The translations under genes and the position numbers were made by a program. Below the pieces are notes generated by a model. It saw only the letters and a list, made by a program, of their open reading frames with translations, did not search any database and was not told the DNA's origin. Shown one piece after another: positions 56,861 to 64,000 of a stretch of 64,000 bases of DNA (its first letter is position 1; each line of letters begins with the position of its first letter). The stretch spans positions 16,803,226-16,867,225 of the forward strand of contig OX463854.1 in NCBI GenBank assembly GCA_949825065.1. Direction: 5' to 3'. The DNA comes from Odontocerum albicorne. Its lineage: Eukaryota; Arthropoda; Insecta; Trichoptera; Odontoceridae.

Positions 56861-57007
56861 TCTAGTCAGTTGACATTTAGTTGATACCACCCCATGCAGA
56901 CCATTAAATTCTAGTCAGTTGACATTTAGTTGATACCACCCCATGCAGACCATTAAATTCTAGTCAGTTGACATTTAGTTGATACCCCCCCATGCAGACC
57001 ATTAAAA
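56861..57007. repeat. 49-bp tandem repeat, three copies
   Basis: TCTAGTCAGTTGACATTTAG, TTGATACCACCCCATGCAGA and CCATTAAAT repeat at 56861, 56910 and 56959. The third copy differs at two or three positions. Near-identity points to recent expansion. Confidence 0.95.
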
Positions 57008-57044
57008 TCTTGAAGCTTTTTTATATTAAACTCGAATATTATAT

Positions 57045-57240
57045 TAAATCGTGAGGTGCACACGGTCGCGCGGTAATGCACTGGACTTCCGTGCGGAAGG
57101 TTGTCGGTTCAAACCCCGCGCTGTGCTACTCCCCTCGAACGACACAGGCACTGTTTCTGCCTAGTTTACAATGGCATAAGGATACCTATGATTTCAGTCA
57201 TATCCATTCTATAAAACAAAAAGAAAAAGAACACCAATCC
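57045..57240 (+). repeat. tRNA-derived SINE-like sequence, family 3
   Basis: A tRNA-like head GCGCGGTAATGCACTGGAC (A-box-like), CTTCCGTGCGGAAG in place of an anticodon arm, B box GTCGGTTCAAACCCCG, then an unrelated body and an A-rich end (AAAACAAAAAGAAAAAGAAC). The anticodon arm cannot form a normal 7-base loop, so it is not a working tRNA gene. Confidence 0.5.
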
Positions 57241-57664
57241 CGCCCCCAGTGAACATCAGTCAGCGTGCATATAATTTTCCACTGTTCTCATTTATACTCG
57301 AAGTTTTTTTATCATCTGAAATTCATTTAAATAATTCACCTCTGCTTTTCCGAGTTCTTAGCCAAGCTGACTGCAGTGTTGAGTGAATACATCACGTATG
57401 TTATTAATCGGTCTATGATATTAATATATTTTCTTGTTCGTTGCCATGCATCACACAAAATTTTATGTAGACTGTTGACATCTGCCTGCCGACATATCAA
57501 ATATTTGAAAGTGCATTTCGTTCAAGTTTCTAGAGAATGGAGACATTTGTACTTCTTGTATTCTTTAGAACTTTCGATTGAACGCTATATTTCATACATT
57601 GGAATGTATCAGTCGACCGACTTCTGACGAATATAATCGGTCCAAATCTTCGGATTGTATTGTA

Positions 57665-57740
57665 TTACAGTTTCTTAGTATACAGTACAATCTGGCTAGT
57701 TAATTTTCATGTCACAATTTCTTCCAACTAACAAAAAATA
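57665..57740 (-). repeat. LINE/SINE tail, inverted to the next copy
   Basis: ACAGTACAATCTGGCTAGTT, CACAATTTCTTCCAACTAAC is a diverged complement of the tail GGTTGGTTGGAAGAG.TTGCC... shared by the third LINE type and SINE family 1. Confidence 0.55.
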
Positions 57741-57754
57741 AATTACGTCGTCCT

Positions 57755-58158
57755 TTACTGTCCATGCAGTGAGACTCTGGAATCAGTTACAAACCAATAT
57801 AAGACTCGCTCCGTCCATGACATGCTTTAAGAAGCAACTGTTTTCTAGTCAGTAAAATAACGTGTTTCATTCCCGATTTTTCATTTCCTCTCCACCATTC
57901 CTTCCTTTTCTTTTGATTGATGATATCTCACTTTACATGAAAAATAATGTTCAGGTGATTGTCCGTCTTTGTGGGGTTCGTGGGCATATGCTCACGTATG
58001 TGTTTATGAATCTCGTAGGGATGTATAGTCATTTGAATGATTTATGCAACCATGTAACTTGCTTCATTTACTTTTGTCTGGTTGGTTGGAAGAGATTGCC
58101 GCCTGGCAATAAGCCCGCCAGGTTGTATTTGCAATAAAACTGTTAAATAAATAAAAAA
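57755..58158 (+). repeat. LINE 3' end, third LINE type, with full tail
   Basis: HAVRLWNQLQTNIRLAPSMT-like coding (57762-57845, CFKKQLF following) is the C-terminal end of a CR1/Jockey-like reverse transcriptase. A 3' UTR of about 230 bp follows, then TGGTTGGTTGGAAGAGATTG, CCGCCTGGCAATAAGCCCGC and CAGGTTGTATTTGCAATAAA. This tail is the template region copied in SINE family 1. Confidence 0.75.
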
Positions 58159-58159
58159 T

Positions 58160-58288
58160 GTGTTAAAGAGGTCTTAAGTAAAAACCAGACTGCAATATAT
58201 TTTTTTAATCTGTTTCCAACGGGAATCGAACCCGTAACCTAGGGCTAGAAGACAGACGTCTTTTCAACTAAATCACGAAGGATCAAAT
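58160..58288 (-). repeat. SINE copy, family 1 (tRNA head and core)
   Basis: On the minus strand: CCTTCGTGATTTAGTTGAAA (A-box region), GTCTGTCTTCTAG, B box TTACGGGTTCGATTCCCGTT (exact consensus GGTTCGATTCC), core TGCAGTCTGGTTTTTACTTA. Its downstream tail is not present in the same orientation; instead the plus-strand LINE tail precedes it. Confidence 0.8.
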
Positions 58289-58991
58289 CTAGGGTTGGAA
58301 GAATTTGATGTAAAAAACAACTTTGACGGTCGAAGCGATTATGGTTGTACAGGGTCCGTAAGGATACCCAAAGCATCTGAAACTGACGAATAACTGCTTT
58401 AGACATCAAAGCGCTCTTAAAAAGCCAACATCCACTGATTGATGGATGAATGACAAATTATTCGGTAATTTTGAATGAAAATGCAGTTCACTCTCAAAGT
58501 TGATCCAAGTTGGCAAATTAAATAATATAAAAATGCAACGTCAGCAAAAATTTAATGACATCATGAGACAAGTCTAAGCACATGTTCTAGGTCCAGGGGT
58601 GGCGAACCTATTTCTTCAAGTGTGTCAAAGAATATGTATAATTCTTTTTGCTTTCAGATAAATAATATTTATCTAAAAATAAAAATAATTATATCTTATT
58701 CATAATGCGTTTCAGATAAATAATACGAATATTTTAATTAAAAAATATGTTTTTTTTACACAATAGGGTTTATTGTAAATAATCTAAAAAAATTAGGTAC
58801 CATTTCTTTTTTTAAATTTACTAAATTCAGCTACGTTTCACGACACTTTCATTACAAATAAGACAAAAGTGCCATTATTTTTTTCAATAACACCGAATTT
58901 ACGCAACCTTTCTTTCTGATACAATCGTCCACTTCCTCTTGGTTCAATGTTCAATCTTTGTTTTTTTTTATTCACAGAGATTTTAATAACG
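58289..58991. other. Segment with an orphan hAT-like end
   Basis: CAGGGGTGGCGAACCTATTT at 58594 resembles the start of hAT elements (CAGGGGTGG.CAACCT). No partner end or target duplication was found. The rest is AT-rich. Confidence 0.35.
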
Positions 58992-59600
58992 GTGTATCAA
59001 AAAAATAATGATTTATATTGAATCCGCCGCGTAATCTGTTCGGAGACGCTGATAATGCAAGAAACAATAAGATACTGGGACACAAGACACCCTCTATACC
59101 TCACGTTTGGCCAAAATCTTCCTCTTTCTCGCTCGCTCACATATCAAGTGATGGGCGTGCGTTAGACATGCTTGTGAGACCCGCGCCGCGTATGCATATT
59201 GTACTAGAGATGGGAAAGAGTAGTTCACTAAGATGAACGAAACACCACATTCTCGCTTGGACCGTGAAGTTCTATAAAAGCCAACAAAATCACAGAAATC
59301 CCTTAGTCGCTGCCCTGGGGGCTTACGAGAGTAAATCCGACCTACCCTTCCGTTATAAGCACAAGCTCCCGAAGCATTATCTGTTGCCTGACTAGTCCAC
59401 CTTCAGTATTAGCTGGGACGACCAAGGTCTGAGTGAATGTGATGGAATACAAGTAGCCTGAACGAGTGGACTTGTTTTTGCTGAATAATTAGTGTAAAAA
59501 TTGTTATCTAGTTATAAGTAGTATGTAGGTGTTAATTATTTCTAAGATCTCATATATTAAGATTGAATAAATAAAATAAAATGATATGTAGGAAAATAAG
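58992..59600 (+). repeat. Possible solo LTR or promoter-like segment
   Basis: A GC-richer block contains TATA box TCTATAAAAGCC (about 59271), then a stretch of about 200 bp, then AATAAAATAAAATG-type polyadenylation words (about 59566-59580). This order (TATA, short leader, AATAAA) is LTR-like, but I find no TG..CA borders with a duplication. A 72-codon open frame is not supported. Confidence 0.3.
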
Positions 59601-59707
59601 ATTAAATAAGTTCATAAATTATAACATATAATTAAGATTAGTTAAGTAATAAATTTGTACATAGGTATAGCCTTGACAAATGTTTGTATAATAATTTACT
59701 TGTTTAA

Positions 59708-62553
59708 CCCCTAGGCGACGGGAAGGTTTCGTATTAATTTGCTATCTGGAACGGCGAGAATCTCAAAATCACTGTCTGCATTTTGTTGTTGTGCATTTCA
59801 CTACATTGTGCTTTACCAAATAGAATTAAAATTATAAAAAAAATCGTGTCGTATTGTTAAACATTATTGAATTGTTTGTGCATAGTTAAAATGATCCGTT
59901 TTTTATTTTATTTATATGTTAGATGAAGTTTAAATTATAAATTACCTTCAAAATGCTCCTCTCCATAAAAGAACCACTCACAGAGACTTTATTTATAGTC
60001 GCATCGTAAAAATTCATTTTACTGTGTCAAGAATGTACATTTAGAAATAAACATTTTCAGTTTTATTGGGAGTTTTGTTTACACAATAATTATAAGGATT
60101 TTTTTAAAAGGTCTCTAAGATAATATTCCGCCATTCACACATACTTACACGGGCTCCATATCGGCATTGAATAGGGTGACCACAAGATTGTTCGGAGCTT
60201 CGGACACTTTTGATTAATAAAACTCCACGGTGTGATGTATTTTAAAACAATTGGTTAGGCATAAACCAATACCACACTCGACACACCAGTAACGTGTCTG
60301 GACACGACGTTTAGGGCCACTTTTTGCGTGTCTACAAACATGACACTCCCTGTAAACCGATTTTCTTTTTGAATGATCTGTTTTTGGTATGTCCGCAACA
60401 AAATGTTTTTCGACCAACCTCAGTGGGTACTCGCCAACTCGATTCACTTTTATTATTGACCCAGGAATATGATACTTATGAACTAATTGTTTTATTACTT
60501 GTAAATGAAAATCTGTTAAACAAATTTTTTTTTTTGATTTTAATTTGTACATGGCATGGGCATTGATTAAAACGACATCGATCGTTCGAAAAGCAACTTT
60601 TTTATACCACTTTACTGTCTTTCGGACACACTGGACGAATGTTATCAGCATGTCCGACCTATCAACACCTCCCATATTTTTATTGTATTGAAGGACGCAA
60701 TTGGGTTTCAACACGGGAACTTTTGTTTTCCAATTCGTTTTTCCCGTTTCCATCATTGATGCGTCGTGTGAAGTAGTCAACAGATGCACGTCCCTCATGT
60801 CATGCCATTTCATGGCAAGTTGGCATCCCGCTTGTTTTGTGTCTACGTCTCCTTTTTTTACTAATCCAAACGATGGCATGAATTTACGGTTTTTTTTTAC
60901 AGTACCGCAGGCATTGGTTTGCTTGGTATGTAAATAATTAAATAAAAAAGGGCTAGTATACCAGTTGTCCATATACACTGTATGGCCTTTTCCTAAGTAA
61001 TCACCTAATAATGAAACAACCACTTTACCAGAAATCCCCAATTGCTTCGACATAGTTTCTTCCATATTTGGTATTAGTATTTCAGTTTTAGCGCCACAAT
61101 AAATTACGAATTTTAAAACAAGTCCCGTTTTACAATCACATAACACAAAAAGTTTTATACCAAATCTATGTCTTTTCGCTGGAAGATATTGTTTTATGCA
61201 CAACCTGCCTTTGAATAATACCAACGACTCGTCAATGCAAAGATTCTCGTTTGGGTAAAAATGTTTTTTAAACTGGCTACACACTGAGTCAACAAAATCT
61301 CTTACTTTGTATGTCGTGTCACCTGGTTGTTGTTTTTCATTATCCGAGAAATGAAGCATACTTAGGATTGATAAATACCTATCCCTTGGCATTATTTCTC
61401 CAAATATAGGCGTCGAAATGAACTTGTCTAATGACCAATATTTATGGAGTTGACCCTTTTTGTTTGTTGCCATAAGCATGGTCAAGGCAATGAACACGTA
61501 CATTTCTTCAACTTCAACATTTTTCCATTTGTGTAATCTAGAATTCGGAGCTAATATTGTTTTTAATTTCACAGTATCACAATATCGGTTAGTTTCAGTT
61601 GCTATATTACTCACAATGTCTCGACATAAAAATAACTCAAAATAATCTAATTCACGACTCTCTTCATTGATGAATTCACAATATCTTAAACCAGATTGTT
61701 CATTAAAATTGTGTACATCTGGTTGGAAGTTAATGCCACTTTCCCACTGGGGTGAGAAATTTGTAAAATTTATTTCACTGGGGGGATGTTCTTCTAATAT
61801 TTCAGAATTATCAATTTCACTCTCACTGTTTACCGGCGTTATACCCGTATGCTCTAAGTTCACCAAATTTTGCGGAATATAATCTTCTTCATCACTCATT
61901 GATAAATCTGAATCGCAATCCAGCGCATAATTTTCGATCTCCTCCTCATTCATTTTTAAGCCTTAAAAAAACAGTATTTGTTCCAAAAAACACAAAATGA
62001 TGCGTAACAACTAAATAATTAGTGTCATTCAAATAATAAACATAAATAAAATACTAAATCCAAAGGGATCACTACACTAAAGGAAATGTTTACAAAATAA
62101 ATGAAACAACGAAGTATTTCATCTAATGAATACTCCGAGTCGATTATAAAATAATGGGCACCCTAAAATAAACTATCACACGCGCGGATATCATGTACAC
62201 ACAAGCGCGGATATCGTGTACTGACAAGCGGGAATGGACAGACATCGCACATGGAAAGGATGACTAACACTGTGTGCGAATGCACGAAACGCAATATAAT
62301 TTATGACTGGATGTTTGTCACAGAAAATTAATTTAAAATATTTCTGTAAGTAAAAAGAAGAATATTTTTAAAGGGTATTGTAGTAAACACTTGACTCTAT
62401 AGTATGATCATTTTTCTTTTGGTTTTTTACTGTCAAATTAACGAAATACGTGGAGATAAACATGACGAATATTCTGAACTACAACGTGTAGTTGGTCGTA
62501 CGCAGGGACCAATTTTCTTGGACTACACATTGTAGTTGGTCGTGGCCTCAGGG
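59708..62553 (-). mobile_element. piggyBac element, structurally complete, 2,846 bp
   Basis: It is flanked by TTAA at 59704-59707 and 62554-62557. Left end CCCCTAGGCGACGGGAAGG; right end (minus strand) CCCTGAGGCCACGACCAAC. It contains a full-length open transposase. Near its right end a palindromic word is present twice: AACTACAACGTGTAGTT and GACTACACATTGTAGTTGGT. The decayed copy has only one. Confidence 0.95.
60214..61953 (-). CDS. piggyBac transposase, intact, 579 residues
   Basis: In this family the enzyme excises its element by a hairpin mechanism and inserts it at TTAA, acting in the nucleus. ATG 61953 opens a single uninterrupted frame. Residues 1-60 are acidic (DCDSDLSMSDEEDY), usual for the N-terminus. 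The transposase core follows: Asp241 (LCIDESLVLFKGRL), Asp329 (GHTVYMDNWYTSPF) and Asp431 with Asp434 (NMGGVDRSDML), the expected DDD(D) residues. The C-terminus has a Cys-rich domain (CHVCRHAKSG at 537-546, WCVECGIGLC at 556-565, C569, HH573-574) like the piggyBac DNA-binding RING/PHD-type finger. Length matches active piggyBacs (about 590). With paired ends in place, this copy looks potentially autonomous. An insertion or domesticated-gene reading is less likely because TIRs and TTAA are preserved. Confidence 0.96.
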   Translation of the reverse strand: MNEEEIENYALDCDSDLSMSDEEDYIPQNLVNLEHTGITPVNSESEIDNSEILEEHPPSEINFTNFSPQWESGINFQPDVHNFNEQSGLRYCEFINEESRELDYFELFLCRDIVSNIATETNRYCDTVKLKTILAPNSRLHKWKNVEVEEMYVFIALTMLMATNKKGQLHKYWSLDKFISTPIFGEIMPRDRYLSILSMLHFSDNEKQQPGDTTYKVRDFVDSVCSQFKKHFYPNENLCIDESLVLFKGRLCIKQYLPAKRHRFGIKLFVLCDCKTGLVLKFVIYCGAKTEILIPNMEETMSKQLGISGKVVVSLLGDYLGKGHTVYMDNWYTSPFLFNYLHTKQTNACGTVKKNRKFMPSFGLVKKGDVDTKQAGCQLAMKWHDMRDVHLLTTSHDASMMETGKTNWKTKVPVLKPNCVLQYNKNMGGVDRSDMLITFVQCVRKTVKWYKKVAFRTIDVVLINAHAMYKLKSKKKICLTDFHLQVIKQLVHKYHIPGSIIKVNRVGEYPLRLVEKHFVADIPKTDHSKRKSVYRECHVCRHAKSGPKRRVQTRYWCVECGIGLCLTNCFKIHHTVEFY

Positions 62554-62557
62554 TTAA

Positions 62558-63004
62558 TGTTTTTGGACACTTACACACATCGTGTGAGATAGAGAAAGTG
62601 AGAGTGAAAATAATTCATACAACAACAATAACAGTTGGTTATTGTCACTCGAAAAACAACACTGCAGACATTTTAGTAAAACCACTTGGAGTTTATTTTG
62701 GAATCAATGCAAATGGCAATCTGACATTTCATAGCGGCTTGGTGAATTAGTGCGAAATGTCTCTTGGAAGAGCTCCAAATGTGTGCAGGCAGGCAGGCAG
62801 CAGCGGGAATAATGTTAATGCAGTAGCCACAGATTTGTTCCCGATAGTTCATCTCACAGGAATTTTCAGTACGGATTATTTTTACGATGCTGGATTTGAA
62901 GTAAATGCGTTTTCATGGAAAGTTTTGGATGTAACAACTCATGAGAAATCTGAAATATAAATATTGTCTATTTATTTGTTCGTTCATTCACATGTTGCTC
63001 ATCA
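62558..63004. other. Spacer, no gene seen
   Basis: A 67-codon open frame at 62757-62960 has no recognisable features. Confidence 0.4.
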
Positions 63005-63300
63005 CATCGGAACTTATCGTAGAGCGTGGCCGGGAGACATTGCCTTCAGTCCAATGAATGGCGAATTTGTGTAACAACCACTTGAGTAAGCATGGAACTT
63101 ACGGTTCTTCATCACATGTGTTGGCAATACTACAACATGTGAAGATGCAACAACTCTCGAACACGTGTAGCGCACTTGAGAATGGAAAAGTGGAGCGGCC
63201 GTGACATAAGCAATTTTTTCGGGTACTATAAGGAATCGAGCCCTTAACCCCCGGGAGGAAGTTCAACGTCTTACCAACCAGGGCGGTGGTAATTATCCTT
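63005..63300 (-). repeat. SINE copy, family 2
   Basis: On the minus strand: tRNA-like head CCGCCCTGGTTGGTAAGACG (A box TGGTTGGTAAGACG), GAACTTCCTCCC, B box AAGGGCTCGATTCCTT, then a body with GTAGTATTGCCAACACATGT and ACTGAAGGCAATGTCTCCCG. Same order as 26958-27284. Confidence 0.75.
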
Positions 63301-63678
63301 TGAATTATTATATCTATGCACGGTGATCTATATCACGACATGCCCCTATTTGGGTAGGAAGAGTTCCATTCCATTCCATCCCGACATAGATCTTTCGGTT
63401 ATCCACATCCGTATCCCTCGTCATGCATGTTGTTACTGATAAGAATGAATTGACTGGCATTCTATTATCACAGCTGAAATAATGAACGGTATACGATACG
63501 CACAATGTCTTGAACAAGAAAAAGTCACAAAGCGTCGAACATTCGCAGACTCGCCCCCATAGATCGCGAATGCCACCATCGGCTCAGCGGTCGCCCACGG
63601 CCCGGCCGTCGGCTCCAGCTCTGGCATTCCTGAACACCGCTCTGGAAACTAACTCACAATCTACCTATTTTGAGACAT
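63301..63678. other. Spacer with a short GC-rich patch
   Basis: A GC-rich patch at about 63545-63645 (CGGTCGCCCACGGCCCGGCC) has open frames on both strands but no recognisable domain or splice support. It could be a fragment of an unidentified exon or repeat. Confidence 0.3.
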
Positions 63679-63682
63679 TTAA

Positions 63683-63917
63683 CACGTTCTCTGCCAACAA
63701 GTTTTGTCATAAAATAATTCTGAGGTCAAGTTGCGGTAACATGCGGAAGGGCCGCGTCAAGCAATCCCAGTAACGTTTAACACAGAACTCGTGACTGACA
63801 GCACTGAATGGCAAGTTAAAGTAGGTACTCAGTGTCAGCCACTGGTGACTGACATAGCCCCGCCCCATTGGAGTATTCCAGTGTGAGTCACCCGTGACTG
63901 ACAAGGCGGTCAATGTG
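63683..63917. mobile_element. TTAA-flanked MITE, piggyBac type, 235 bp
   Basis: TTAA lies at 63679-63682 and 63918-63921. Terminal repeats are short (CACGTT at left, CACATT at right, minus strand). Internal GTGACTGACA repeats recur several times (63797, 63849, 63893). The left end CACGTTCTCTG differs from the left end of the 3683-4322 MITE (CACGTTCACTG) at one base. Confidence 0.65.
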
Positions 63918-64000
63918 TTAAGGAAACGTAACGGCGGGTTTTATGGTATTGCATGAAATAAAAAAAAATATTAACACATTTTATCCATTGAACACACATT

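Noticed and set aside
56861..57007. CRISPR-like array
   Set aside because: The three 49-bp units are directly adjacent with no spacers, in a eukaryotic genome.
57045..57130. Functional tRNA gene
   Set aside because: B box is good, but the anticodon arm would have a 4-base loop and the acceptor stem does not pair well; a SINE-like body follows.
1..64000. A new multi-gene defence or biosynthetic system
   Set aside because: Apart from one homeobox gene, every long open frame is explained by known transposon families or lacks support.

Overview
This window is AT-rich eukaryotic nuclear DNA, most likely from an insect. It holds one recognisable host gene, broken by long introns that are packed with transposable elements. 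The evidence is spliced coding exons with GT..AG junctions and many animal-type mariner, piggyBac, hAT, Helitron, BEL/Pao, LINE and tRNA-derived SINE sequences. Nothing bacterial (operon, Shine-Dalgarno site, CRISPR array) is present. I cannot name the species.

The host gene is a TALE-class homeobox gene of the TGIF family (Drosophila achintya/vismay are its relatives). It lies on the minus strand. Six coding exons join in frame: 37814-37531, 19159-18900, 9539-9374, 8520-8464, 6225-6178 and 5421-5197. The first two split the homeodomain just before the recognition helix, and the last encodes a proline-rich stretch and a conserved-looking C-terminus ending in a stop. Together they give about 346 residues. 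The start codon must lie in at least one further upstream exon (position above 37814, in the window or beyond it), which I could not identify. Introns run from about 0.75 kb to about 18.4 kb.

Layout from low to high coordinates. 1-5.2 kb: 3' flank of the gene, with a TTAA-flanked piggyBac-type MITE. 5.2-9.5 kb: four 3' exons, with a decayed mariner in one intron. 9.5-18.9 kb: a large intron with LINE tails, a Tc1 remnant, a mariner, and an intact mariner nested in an internally deleted one. 19.2-37.5 kb: an 18 kb intron with SINEs, hAT MITEs, a decayed mariner, a Helitron carcass, a BEL/Pao fragment and another mariner. 39-42 kb: a foldback mariner and a short Helitron. 44-58 kb: LINE and SINE pieces, two GC-rich blocks, a TIR MITE, a piggyBac MITE and a decayed piggyBac. 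59.7-62.6 kb: a second piggyBac of the same family with a complete 579-residue transposase. 63.7-63.9 kb: another piggyBac-type MITE.

How the parts relate: the mobile elements are not a functional pathway with the host gene, but several are related. The intact piggyBac and mariner enzymes could in principle act on related copies nearby. The LINE 3' tail is shared with a tRNA-headed SINE family. I found no convincing new multi-gene system. The most unusual single objects are the foldback mariner at 39.25-40.05 kb, the nested mariner pair at 16-18 kb and the intact/decayed piggyBac pair at 53.8-62.6 kb. All calls are by eye from the sequence; no database search was run.
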